Both the position numbers and the translations under genes were made by a program. From assembly GCF_010548375.1 (NCBI RefSeq), contig NZ_JAAGLY010000003.1, positions 310,001 to 374,000 on the forward strand: a stretch of 64,000 nt of DNA. Direction: 5' to 3'. The first letter of the stretch is position 1; every line of letters starts with the position of its first letter. Below the pieces are notes generated by a model. The model saw only the letters and a program-made list of their open reading frames with translations, ran no database searches and had not been told where the DNA came from. The DNA comes from Streptomyces sp. SID13726 (GTDB lineage: Bacteria > Actinomycetota > Actinomycetes > Streptomycetales > Streptomycetaceae). Shown here piece by piece: positions 37,801 to 45,552 of the stretch.

Positions 37801-37909
37801 GCCACACCGCCACGTCCAGCGGCACGGACTCGGGGTACACGGCGGGGCGGAGGCGCTCGTCGAGGACCCGCTTGAGGCGGGCTTCGACCAGGCTGCGGTC
37901 GTCATGCAT
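34883..37909 (-). CDS. Alpha-mannosidase, GH38
   Basis: A 1008-residue GH38 enzyme without a signal peptide, so cytoplasmic. The metal site begins HAHID (260-264), the nucleophile is D374 in WLPDTFG, and HQFHDILPGSSI supplies later active-site His/Asp. The C-terminal half is the beta-sandwich of the family. It should trim mannose from imported N-glycan fragments. Its stop overlaps the DNA glycosylase start by four bases, and 46 bases separate its start from the GH85 stop. Confidence 0.92.
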   Translation of the reverse strand: MHDDRSLVEARLKRVLDERLRPAVYPESVPLDVAVWHAPDEPVPVAEGLAAEPEPVAVGARWGAPWGTSWFRVTGTVPEAWAGRTVEALLDLGFDENMPGFQCEGLVYRPDGTPVKGLNPRNQWVRIGAPVEGGEAVRLHVEAASNPVILDYHPFLPTQLGDKETAGSEPQYRLARMDLAVFDETVWQLVLDLEVLGELMAELPVESARRWDILRAVEKALDALDLQDVNGTAAQARVRLETVLSEPAVPSAHRISAVGHAHIDSAWLWPLRETVRKVARTTSNMTALLDDEPEFVFAMSQAQQWAWVRDHRPEVWARVKKAVADGRFVPAGGMWVESDTNMPGSEAMARQFVHGKRFFLDEFGVENEEAWLPDTFGFAAGLPQIIKAAGSKWLLTQKISWSQTNKFPHHTFRWEGIDGTRIFTHFPPVDTYNCSMKGSEIAHAARNFKDKGVARHSLAPTGWGDGGGGTTREMVAKAARLHDLEGSAAVVWETPAEFFTKAEAEYPEPPVWVGELYLELHRATLTSQARTKQGNRRSEHLLREAELWAAAAAVRAGFPYPYEELDRIWKTVLLHQFHDILPGSSIAWVHREARRTYERLAEELNGIIDAAQRALAGEGTGELLFNPAPHGRNGVAAGGAGTEVVEGRTTLSERPAGGHVLDNGLLRVETDDRGLVVSVYDIGADRESIAPGRAANLLQLHPDFPNMWDAWDVDEFYRNTVTDLTDVEEVVAGEGSLRVTRSFGASRVTQVLSLAPGETRLLIDTEVDWRETEKFLKLAFPLDVHAERYASETQFGHFHRPTHTNTSWEAAKFEACNHRFVHLEEPGWGVAVVNDSTYGHDVTRTVRTDGDQGTTTTVRVSLLRAPRFPDPETDQGVHRFRHALVPGAGIGDAVREGWRINLPERRVTGAGEVAPLVSVDRDAVVVTAVKLADDGSGDVVVRFHEAHGGRARATLTAGFEVAGVTATDLLERPLSEGPGPRRERNAVSLRLRPFELVTLRFKRAQSLV

Positions 37910-37935
37910 GCGGGGTGCTCTCCAGTGGTCCGGGG

Positions 37936-37975
37936 TTACCAGGGGTGGGTCGTGGTCACCAGGGGTGGGTCACGG
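37936..37975. repeat. Twenty-base tandem duplication at the end of the GH85 gene
   Basis: Two 20-base copies (37936-37955 and 37956-37975) differ at only a few bases and share ACCAGGGGTGGGTC. The upper copy encodes the GH85 C-terminal His-Pro-Trp and stop. The lower copy repeats HPW with a stop in what is now non-coding sequence, suggesting a recent duplication. Confidence 0.8.
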
Positions 37976-39959
37976 TCACGGGGTCCGACGAGGTGTACAG
38001 CTCCCCCACGGCACGCAGCTCCAACCGCGCCTGCCGCTCGCCCTGTTCGGGCTGGAGACCCGCCAGGAAGTACGCCCGCTGGCAGGTGCCGCCGAGGAAG
38101 CGCCGGGTGCCGTCGGGCAGGAGGCGGTGGAGGGTGTAGTGGCGCACGTCGCCGGGAGCGGGGTCCCAGGCGAGCCGCAGGTCGCCGCCCGACGCGGCGG
38201 TGACACGCAGACCGGAGGGGGCGTCGGGGGTGCGGGAGGTGTCGTGCACGGCGAGACCGCCGAGCCGCCACCGCACCGAGCCACTGCCGCCCGCGCCGGG
38301 CGTGAGCCGCACGCCGAGCGCGTGGACGGTCCCCGAGAGCCCGGTGAGCCGTACGGCCGAGGTCCGCCAGCCGCTGCCGGAGGGCACGGGCAGATACGTG
38401 TACGGCGGTGTCGTCCCCGGCGCGCCCGGCTCGGCGGTGGCCACCGCAAGCTCGACGCCCACCGCGCCCGCGTCGGTCCGGTGGGTCAGCTCGACCACCG
38501 TGTCGCCGCCGACCGGCAGGCGTGCCGCGTACAGATCCACGGTGACTGGCTCATCCACTGAGCCACTCACCAGCACACTGCTCCCGCCCCGCCAGGCGTC
38601 CGCGAAGTCGAAGCCCACGGTCGGCCGTGCGCCCTGCGTCCGCACCACCCACTGGCGCGACGGCAACCGGTCCTGGAGTCCCAGGTGGTTCCACGGCACG
38701 TCCGAGGTGACCGCGCCCTCCTCGTACCACCGCAGCCCGTGTCCGGTGTTGAAGACGCTCGCGAACGGCACCGCCGTGACCGTCGACCGGTCGGCGACCG
38801 AGACCGCCGGAGCACGCCAGGTGTCCGTGGCGTCCGGCCGGGACGGGTCGAGCGACACGCCCGTCCAGAAGCGGTCGTCGGCCGCGTGGAAGTCCTTCGG
38901 TGTGCGCTGGTCCGAGGGAAGGTGGTTACGGGTCCACTCGGGCCGGTACAGGCCGATCGACGTGACGTGCGCCGTGGTCGTCGGCACGATCGCGTCCCAG
39001 TTCTCGGTGGTGTTCCAGCCGTTGGCCTCGACGTCCACTCCGGCCCACAACTCGTATCGGCTGCGCCCCAGTTGCTGGGCCAGCGTCCCCGAGGAGGCCA
39101 GACCGCCCGCCGTCCAGCGGAAGTCGACGAACATGTCGTCGGCGGCCTGGAAGAAGGCCTGGTTGCGGCTGTTCAGCGCGCCCTGCCAGCTGACCGACCC
39201 GCTCACGGTCATCGAGTCGTACCAGGTCACCCGCTGCCCCCGGGCGGCGGCGAGCGCCTTCAGCTCCTTGACGAAGCCCAGCATGTCCGCCCCGAGGGCC
39301 GCGTCCCCGCCCCCGGTCTCGGCGTTGACGAACCACCCGTCGAAGCCGTACGCCTCGGCGACCGCCACGAGTCGGGCCGCCAGCGGGTAGTGCCCGGCGG
39401 TGTCCTTCTGCACGAGGTCCCGGGTCCACCGCAACTGTCCGCCGTAGGCGACCGGCGGCAGGAAGATGTTGCCGAGCACGGGCACGCCGTGCCGGTGGGC
39501 CGCGTCCACGATCGGGGCGTTCGGTGCGAGGATCAGCCCCTCGCCCGAGGAGCCGCCCCAGAAGACGAGTTCGTCGACGTAGGCCCAGTTCCCGAAGGCG
39601 TAGTAGTCCGAAGTCGCCGAGCCCTGGGAGGGGTTGCCCGCCGTGGGCCCGAAGGAGACCAGGGACTGGATGCGGGCCTGGCCGTCCCGTGCGGTCCGGT
39701 TCACCGGTGTCGGCGTGAAGCGGGCGGCGCGCGGTACGGAGGCCGCGTTGAAGGCGAGGTCGGTGTCGTCGGCCGCCCGCCAGGCCTTGAGGCTGCGCCA
39801 GGTGATGCCGGTGCCCGGGGTGCCGGAGGGCAGGGAGTCCGGGTACCAGTAGGTGGCGTACGGCTGGAGTGCGGTCGCCGTCGCCGCCCTCGCCGGGAGC
39901 CCGGGGAACAGTGCGGCGGCGGTCGCGGCGAGCAGGACCGTACGTCTGGTGGGTTTCAC
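37956..39959 (-). CDS. Secreted endo-beta-N-acetylglucosaminidase, GH85
   Basis: A 667-residue enzyme with a twin-arginine-like signal (KPTRRTVLLAATAAAL) and cleavage after about residue 25. The GH85 barrel carries the catalytic pair N212 and E214 (GFDGWFVNAE), as in Endo-M-type enzymes. Downstream are beta-sandwich regions and a fibronectin-like segment (about 575-660). It cuts between the two core GlcNAc residues of N-glycans, releasing the glycan for import. ATG overlaps the GH5 stop (ATGA). Confidence 0.9.
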   Translation of the reverse strand: MKPTRRTVLLAATAAALFPGLPARAATATALQPYATYWYPDSLPSGTPGTGITWRSLKAWRAADDTDLAFNAASVPRAARFTPTPVNRTARDGQARIQSLVSFGPTAGNPSQGSATSDYYAFGNWAYVDELVFWGGSSGEGLILAPNAPIVDAAHRHGVPVLGNIFLPPVAYGGQLRWTRDLVQKDTAGHYPLAARLVAVAEAYGFDGWFVNAETGGGDAALGADMLGFVKELKALAAARGQRVTWYDSMTVSGSVSWQGALNSRNQAFFQAADDMFVDFRWTAGGLASSGTLAQQLGRSRYELWAGVDVEANGWNTTENWDAIVPTTTAHVTSIGLYRPEWTRNHLPSDQRTPKDFHAADDRFWTGVSLDPSRPDATDTWRAPAVSVADRSTVTAVPFASVFNTGHGLRWYEEGAVTSDVPWNHLGLQDRLPSRQWVVRTQGARPTVGFDFADAWRGGSSVLVSGSVDEPVTVDLYAARLPVGGDTVVELTHRTDAGAVGVELAVATAEPGAPGTTPPYTYLPVPSGSGWRTSAVRLTGLSGTVHALGVRLTPGAGGSGSVRWRLGGLAVHDTSRTPDAPSGLRVTAASGGDLRLAWDPAPGDVRHYTLHRLLPDGTRRFLGGTCQRAYFLAGLQPEQGERQARLELRAVGELYTSSDPVTVTHPW

Positions 39960-41212
39960 GAGCGGGTGCCTCCTTGTGGGGTGGGGAGTACCTGGTCGGA
40001 CGTGACGACCTCGGCGATCCCGCGCGCCGACAGATGGGCCGGGTCGGCGGCGCGGGTGTCGAGGACGGTGGTGGGGCGGACGCCGTCGGCGACCAGCTGG
40101 AAGTAGGCGTCGAAGACCGGGCCGCCGGGTGCGCAGAGCGAGCGGGCGGCGGGGTCGGCGGGGACGACCAGTGCCGTCGTACGGCGTGCGGGTGCGTCCG
40201 CGCCCGCACGTGCCGCCCGTTCCAGCACCCGGGCGGTGTCCTTGGGCTCGCGGGCGTTGGTCAACAGGCCGAGGCCGTACTCCAGTTCAGGGAAGTCGGC
40301 CAGGTCCCGGGACACGTCGTGGGAGCACCACCAGGTGATGCCCCACAGGTCGGGGCAGTCCAGCGCGTTCCTGACGGTGGCCTCGGTGAAGGCGGCGGCG
40401 TGCTCGGGCGGCACCAGGGGCGCGGGCGCGCCGACCTCCTGGAGCCAGACCGGGCGGTGCGGGTCGTCGGCCCAGGCCTTGCTCAGCTCGACGAGGTAGG
40501 CGGCGTGGTGCTCGGCGGGGACCGACTGCCGGCCGTGGCGCTGGGCCGTGCCGTTGAAGACCCAGGAGTGCACGGCGGTGACGCTCCCGTGGCGGGCGGC
40601 CTGGGCGGGGGTGAAGGGCTGGTCGTCCTGGTACCAGGTGGCGTCGTACTCGGCGTGCAGGTGCAACCGGCCGGGGGCTCCCTCCTCGCAGGCGGCGAGC
40701 ATCCGGGTGAGCCAGGCGTCGATCTGCTCGGAGGTGGCCCGGTCGGGGTCCGGGTGGGGGCCCGCGGAGAACTGGTTGACCTCGTTGCCGAGGGTCATGC
40801 CGAGGAAGTTGGTGCGGTCCGCCAGCGCGCCGGCCAGGGTGCGCAGGTAGGCGGCCTGGCCCTCGACGACCTGCGGGTCGGTGAAGAGGTTGCGCCGGTG
40901 CCAGGTGCGGGTCCAGGCGGGCAGGAAGTCGAAGCTGCTCAAGTGCCCTTGCAGACCGTCCACGTTGACGTCCAGACCGCGTTCGGCGGCGGCGTCGGCC
41001 AGCCGTACGAGATCAGCGACCGCCCGCTCGCGGATCAGGGTACGGTTCGGCTGGAAGTACGGCCACAGCGGGAAGACCCGGATGTGGTCCAGGCCCAGCG
41101 CGGCGATCGAGTCGAGGTCGGCGCGGACGGAGTCGAGGTCGAAGTCGAGCCAGTGGTGGAACCACCCCTGGCTCGGGGTGTAGTTGACGCCGAAGCGCAC
41201 GGCAGAAGTCAT
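39956..41212 (-). CDS. Beta-mannosidase candidate, GH5-type
   Basis: A 418-residue TIM-barrel glycosidase without signal peptide. Acid/base E144 lies in LGNEVNQF and nucleophile E259 in WLQEVGAP, the GH5/clan A pattern. Length and motifs resemble the GH5_18 beta-mannosidases that act on Man-beta-1,4-GlcNAc, the N-glycan core disaccharide, in bifidobacteria. Position next to GH85 and GH38 supports this. The subfamily needs a search. Confidence 0.78.
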   Translation of the reverse strand: MTSAVRFGVNYTPSQGWFHHWLDFDLDSVRADLDSIAALGLDHIRVFPLWPYFQPNRTLIRERAVADLVRLADAAAERGLDVNVDGLQGHLSSFDFLPAWTRTWHRRNLFTDPQVVEGQAAYLRTLAGALADRTNFLGMTLGNEVNQFSAGPHPDPDRATSEQIDAWLTRMLAACEEGAPGRLHLHAEYDATWYQDDQPFTPAQAARHGSVTAVHSWVFNGTAQRHGRQSVPAEHHAAYLVELSKAWADDPHRPVWLQEVGAPAPLVPPEHAAAFTEATVRNALDCPDLWGITWWCSHDVSRDLADFPELEYGLGLLTNAREPKDTARVLERAARAGADAPARRTTALVVPADPAARSLCAPGGPVFDAYFQLVADGVRPTTVLDTRAADPAHLSARGIAEVVTSDQVLPTPQGGTRS

Positions 41213-41239
41213 ACGGGATCCTTGACTCTGGGGGTTCGT

Positions 41240-42070
41240 TCAGCCCTTGACCGCGCCCTCGCCGACCCCGCGGAAGAAGTACCGCTGGAGACAGGCGAAG
41301 AGGGCGATCAACGGTGCCACGGCGATGACCGTGCCCGCGGCGACGAGCCGTTCGTCGCCCGCGAAGGTGCCGTGCAGATAGTTGAGGCCGATGGTCAACG
41401 TGAACTTGGACGGGTCGCTCAGCACGATCAGCGGCCACAGGAAGTCGTCCCAGGCGCCCATGAACGCGAAGATCGCGACGACGGCGACCGTGCCCTTCAC
41501 GGACGGCAGCGCGATCCGCAGGAACCGCTGCCAGACGTTGGCGCCGTCGACGTAGGCCGCCTCCTCGATCTCGTACGGGAGGTTGAGGAAGGCGTTGCGC
41601 ATGAGCAGGACGTTCATCGCGCCGATGCAGCCGGGCAGGACCACGCCGACCAGGGTGTTGTTGAGGCCGAGCTCCCGCATGGTCGTGAACTGGGCGATGA
41701 TGATGCCCTCCACCGGCACGAGCATCGCCAGGATGAAGGCGAGGGTGGCGGCGCGGCGGCCCCGGTAGCGCAGTCGGGCCAGGGCGTATCCGGCGAGGGC
41801 CGAACCGACGCAGTTCGTCAGGACGTTGGCGGTGGCGACCTTCAGGGAGTTGAGGGCGTAGTCCCACACCGGGATGGTGTCGGAGACCCGCTCGTAGTTG
41901 TGCAGGGTGGGGTGCGCGGGCAGGAAGCTCGGCGGGGAGCTGTAGATGTCCTCGGTGGGGCCCTTGAGCGAGGTCGACAGCTGCCAGAGGAAGGGGCCGA
42001 CGGTCAGGGCGAGGACGGCGAGCAACAGAACGTAGCGCAGGACCAGTTCGCCCTTGCGTACCCGGGTCAC
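41240..42070 (-). CDS. Oligosaccharide ABC permease (MalG type)
   Basis: A 276-residue CUT1 permease with six helices and the EAA loop EIEEAAYVDGANVWQRFLRI about 80 residues from the C-terminus. GTG at 42070 overlaps the MalF-type gene stop (GTGA). With the MalF partner and the binding protein it forms an importer that lacks its own ATPase; in Streptomyces such importers usually share MsiK. Confidence 0.9.
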   Translation of the reverse strand: MTRVRKGELVLRYVLLLAVLALTVGPFLWQLSTSLKGPTEDIYSSPPSFLPAHPTLHNYERVSDTIPVWDYALNSLKVATANVLTNCVGSALAGYALARLRYRGRRAATLAFILAMLVPVEGIIIAQFTTMRELGLNNTLVGVVLPGCIGAMNVLLMRNAFLNLPYEIEEAAYVDGANVWQRFLRIALPSVKGTVAVVAIFAFMGAWDDFLWPLIVLSDPSKFTLTIGLNYLHGTFAGDERLVAAGTVIAVAPLIALFACLQRYFFRGVGEGAVKG

Positions 42071-42960
42071 GACTCCGCCCTCCGGTCGGCCCGCAGCACT
42101 AGCAGCATCAGCGCGACGGTGACGACGAAGACCACGACGGAGATCGCGGAGGCGTAGCCGACCCGGCCGGTCAGTCCCGTGCCGGTGCGCTGGACGAGCA
42201 TCACGAGCGTGGTGTCCTCGCCGGCCGGTCCCCCGCTGGGGCCGGCCATGAGGTAGACCTCGGAGAACACCTTGAAGGCGGCGACCGAGGACAGCGCGCC
42301 GACGAGTGCCATGGTCGAGCGGACGGCGGGGACCGTCACCGTGACGAACCGCCGTACCGCTCCGGCTCCGTCCACGGCGGCGGCCTCGTGCAGCTCGCGC
42401 GGTACGTTCGCCAGCGCGGCCAGGTAAATGATCATGTAGTAGCCGAGGCCCTTCCACACCGTCACGGCCATGGCGCTCAGCAGGAGCAGCCACTGGTCGC
42501 TGAGGAAGCCGATCCGGCCGACGCCGATGGTCTCCAACAGCGAGTTGATCAGGCCGCGTTCGTCCAGGAGCCACACCCAGATCAGTCCGACGACGACGAT
42601 CGACGCGACGACCGGGGTGTAGAAGGCGGACCGGAAGAAGGTGATGCCGGGGATGTTCTTCTGGACCAGGAGCGCGAGCAGCAGGGGAAGGATCACCAGC
42701 GCGGGGACGACCACGAGGACGTACAGGGTGCTGTTGCGCAGGCCGATCCAGAACATGTCGTCGTGCAGCAGTTCACGGAAGTTCGCGAGCCCGACGAACT
42801 CCCCCGGGATCAGGGTGCGCTTGTCGGTGAAGGCGTTCACCAGCGTGGAGACGAACGGGTACAGGATGAACACGCCGATGACGATCAGACCGGGCGCGGC
42901 GAACAGCCAGGGGCTGGTCGGCAGTTGGCGCCGCACCCGGGACACGGTGGACAACGACAT
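42067..42960 (-). CDS. Oligosaccharide ABC permease (MalF type)
   Basis: A 297-residue CUT1 permease with six predicted helices, an N-terminal first helix at about 18-40 and the EAA loop ELHEAAAVDGAGAVRRFVTV. It pairs with the MalG-type permease. The start lies two bases after the binding-protein stop, so the three importer genes are tightly coupled. Confidence 0.9.
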   Translation of the reverse strand: MSLSTVSRVRRQLPTSPWLFAAPGLIVIGVFILYPFVSTLVNAFTDKRTLIPGEFVGLANFRELLHDDMFWIGLRNSTLYVLVVVPALVILPLLLALLVQKNIPGITFFRSAFYTPVVASIVVVGLIWVWLLDERGLINSLLETIGVGRIGFLSDQWLLLLSAMAVTVWKGLGYYMIIYLAALANVPRELHEAAAVDGAGAVRRFVTVTVPAVRSTMALVGALSSVAAFKVFSEVYLMAGPSGGPAGEDTTLVMLVQRTGTGLTGRVGYASAISVVVFVVTVALMLLVLRADRRAES

Positions 42961-42962
42961 GG

Positions 42963-44252
42963 CTATCCCTGCTGCTGGAGCAGCGTGTCACACGCCTTGA
43001 CAGCGTTGTCGAGCGCTTCCTTGGGGCTCTCCTTGCCCTGGAGCGCCTTGGCGACCTCGTTGCGCAGCGCCGTCTTCATCTGCTCGCTGAACAGCACGGG
43101 CGTGTAATTGACCGCGTTCTTCAGGGACTTGGCGGCGGCGACCCGCACCCGGGTCTCGTCCGTCCCGTCCTCCTTGGTGAAGTACGGGTCGTCGAGCGAG
43201 CCCGCGGTGCTCGGGAAGATGGCGACCTTCTTGGCGAACGACATCTGGTGCTCGGCGTCGGTGACGTAGTGCGCGAAGGCGACGGAGGCGGCCTTCTTCT
43301 TGCTCTGCGCGTTCACCATCACGCCCATCACATACATGTTGACGTGCCCGGTGCTGGTGATCTGGTCGGTGATGCCGATGTTCTTGTACAGGTTCGGCGC
43401 CTGCTTCTTGAAGTTGCCGAGGTCCAGGGCGCTGCCCGGGTTCATGGCGACGGCCCCGGTGAGGAACTTCTTGCCGGACGACTCGGGGGTGGCGGTGAGG
43501 GCCTGCGGGTCGAGCGCCTTGGCGTCGTACAACTCCTTGTACTTGGTGAGGAGTTCGACGCCCTTGCTGTCGTTGAAGGCGAAGGCGGTGCCCTCGGAGT
43601 TCATGAGGGGGACGCCGTAGCGGCCGAAGTCCTCGACGGTGGGCACGTTGGCGAGGGTGGCGACCTTGCCGTCGGTCTTCTTCGCCAGCTCCAGGGCGTC
43701 GGTGAAGAGTTCGTCGTACGTCTTCGGCGGCTGGTCGGCGTCGAGCCCGGCCTCCTCGAAGAGGGACTTGTTGTAGAAGAGCGGGCCGGTGTTGAGGTAC
43801 CAGGGGAAGGCGAAGGTGCCCGTCATGCCGGGGATCTGGTGGCTGGCCCAGGCGCCGTCCAGGTACTCCTTCTTGTACTGCCCGGCCGCCTTGTCGAGGT
43901 CGAGCGCGAGGCCGGCCTTGGCGAGGGGCGCGACCAGGTCCGGGGAGACGTTGACGACGTCGGGCAGGGTGCCGCCGGCCGCGTCCGCGCTGATCTTGTC
44001 GGCGTAGCCCTCGGCGGGCTGGTCGATCCACTTGACCTTGGTGCCGGGGTATTCCTTCTCGAAGTCGGCGATCAGGCCGTCGAAGTAGTCCTTGAAGTTC
44101 GCCCTGAGGTTCCAGGTCTGGAAGGTGATGTCGCCCTCGACCTTTCCTGAGGCGTCGGACGAGCCGCCGTCGTCGTTCCCTGAGCCGCAGGCACTCAGCG
44201 GCAGGAGGGCACAGACGGCGGCAGCGGCGAAGGTTCTGCGGGAAATGGGCAC
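42963..44252 (-). CDS. Extracellular oligosaccharide-binding lipoprotein (CUT1)
   Basis: A 429-residue solute-binding protein with an SRRTF N-terminus and lipobox Cys22 (LSACGSG). The family-1 extracellular solute-binding fold is seen in ITFQTWNLRANF, KWIDQPAEGYADKI and LPDVVNVSPDLVAPLAKAG. The likely cargo is the N-glycan or mannose-rich oligosaccharide produced by the GH85 enzyme in the same operon. It is the first gene, divergent from the LacI regulator. Confidence 0.88.
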   Translation of the reverse strand: MPISRRTFAAAAVCALLPLSACGSGNDDGGSSDASGKVEGDITFQTWNLRANFKDYFDGLIADFEKEYPGTKVKWIDQPAEGYADKISADAAGGTLPDVVNVSPDLVAPLAKAGLALDLDKAAGQYKKEYLDGAWASHQIPGMTGTFAFPWYLNTGPLFYNKSLFEEAGLDADQPPKTYDELFTDALELAKKTDGKVATLANVPTVEDFGRYGVPLMNSEGTAFAFNDSKGVELLTKYKELYDAKALDPQALTATPESSGKKFLTGAVAMNPGSALDLGNFKKQAPNLYKNIGITDQITSTGHVNMYVMGVMVNAQSKKKAASVAFAHYVTDAEHQMSFAKKVAIFPSTAGSLDDPYFTKEDGTDETRVRVAAAKSLKNAVNYTPVLFSEQMKTALRNEVAKALQGKESPKEALDNAVKACDTLLQQQG

Positions 44253-44348
44253 GGCGAACCGGTCTCCTTCGGGGCGGAGTTGGCCAACGACGGAGACCCT
44301 GCACGCCGTTCCGAGGGCCCGTCAATGCATTGCGCACAGCTAATTTGT

Positions 44349-44394
44349 TTAGTGACTAATGCGTATTAGGTTGACGCAGCTGAACCGCATTAGT
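44349..44394. promoter_or_regulatory. Composite LacI operator region
   Basis: ACTAATGCG (44355-44363) and its exact reverse complement CGCATTAGT (44386-44394) are 31 bases apart centre to centre. Overlapping dyads TTAGT-G-ACTAA (44349-44359) and CTAAT-GCGT-ATTAG (44356-44369) share the left element. The cluster sits between the divergent binding-protein and LacI genes and is unusually AT-rich. Confidence 0.7.
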
Positions 44395-44436
44395 GCATAC
44401 TGTCCCGACCAGCTGCCGGGGAAATGGGGAAAGAGC

Positions 44437-45480
44437 GTGTCAGGCAAGCGGTCACCGGTCCGCAGGCCCACGATGAAGGACATCGCGCGGCAGGCCGGGG
44501 TCTCCCAGAGCGCCGTCTCCTTCGCGTTGAACGGCCGGCCCGGGGTCTCCGAGGACACCCGCGACCGGGTGCGGAAGGTCGCCGAGGAGCTCGGCTGGCG
44601 CCCCAGCACCGCGGCCCGCGCGCTGTCCGGCGAGGGCGCGGCCACGGTCGGCTTCGTGCTGGCCCGCCCGGCCGAGACGCTCGGCGTGGACTCCTTCTTC
44701 CTCCAACTCGTCTCGGGGATACAGGAGGTGCTGGCGGAGCGCCATCTGGGGCTGCTGTTCCAGGTCGCCGAGGACGTCCAGGAGGAGTGCGAGGTGTACC
44801 GGCGCTGGTGGGCCGAGCACCGGGTGGACGGCGTCCTGGTGGTGGACCCGCGAACGGACGACCCCCGCACCGGAGTTCTTGACGAACTGGGCCTGCCAGG
44901 GGTGGTGATCGGCGGCGCCCCCGACGAACGCCACCCGGGCCTCTCGACCGTCTGGGCCGACGACGCGGGCGCGATGGCCGCCGTGGTGGACGAGTTGTAC
45001 GCGCTCGGCCACCGGCGGATCGTGCACATCGCCGGCCTGCCGGGCCTCGCGCACACCGAGCGCCGTGTCCGCAGCCTGCGTGAGGAGGCCGAGCGGCGCG
45101 GGCTGACCGGCGTGAAGTCGGTGACCACCGACTACTCCGACGCGGAGGGCGCGGCCGTGACCCGCCGGGTCCTGGAGGCGTCCGCCGCGCCGACCGCGCT
45201 GATCTACGACAACGACGTGATGGCCCTCGCCGGAGTCGCCGCCGCGACCGAGCTGGGCCACTCGGTGCCCGGGGACGTGTCGGTGGTCGCCTGGGAGGAC
45301 TCGGCCCTGTGCCGCATGGTCAAGCCGTGGCTCTCCGCCCTGTCCCGGGACAGCGTGGAGTTCGGCCGTACGGCGGCCAGGGAGCTGACCGCGCTGCTGG
45401 ACGGCGGCCCGGCCCGGACGGTCCGGGTGCCGGTGCCGCGGCTGATCGTGCGGGGAAGCACAGGGGTGGTGGGCAGCTGA
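44437..45480 (+). CDS. LacI-family regulator of the N-glycan operon
   Basis: A 347-residue protein with an N-terminal LacI helix-turn-helix (MKDIARQAGVSQSAVSFALNG, about 13-33) and a hinge helix (AARALSG), then a sugar-binding domain. GTG at 44437 puts the helix-turn-helix near the N-terminus; the 26 codons before it overlap the operator and are not expected in the protein. The divergent operon at 33750-44252 is the probable target. The inducer is probably an N-glycan fragment. Confidence 0.9.
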   Translation: MSGKRSPVRRPTMKDIARQAGVSQSAVSFALNGRPGVSEDTRDRVRKVAEELGWRPSTAARALSGEGAATVGFVLARPAETLGVDSFFLQLVSGIQEVLAERHLGLLFQVAEDVQEECEVYRRWWAEHRVDGVLVVDPRTDDPRTGVLDELGLPGVVIGGAPDERHPGLSTVWADDAGAMAAVVDELYALGHRRIVHIAGLPGLAHTERRVRSLREEAERRGLTGVKSVTTDYSDAEGAAVTRRVLEASAAPTALIYDNDVMALAGVAAATELGHSVPGDVSVVAWEDSALCRMVKPWLSALSRDSVEFGRTAARELTALLDGGPARTVRVPVPRLIVRGSTGVVGS

Positions 45481-45502
45481 GGGCTACGCACGCCCGCGGC
45501 CG

Positions 45503-45552
45503 GGTGAAGGGTGGTCACCGGATTCCCGAGAACCCGGTGACCACCCTTCACC
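45503..45552. terminator. Strong terminator between lacI and the fucosidase gene
   Basis: A perfect 19-base inverted repeat (45503-45521 with 45534-45552, 12-base loop) separates two convergent genes and abuts the fucosidase stop at 45553. Confidence 0.9.
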
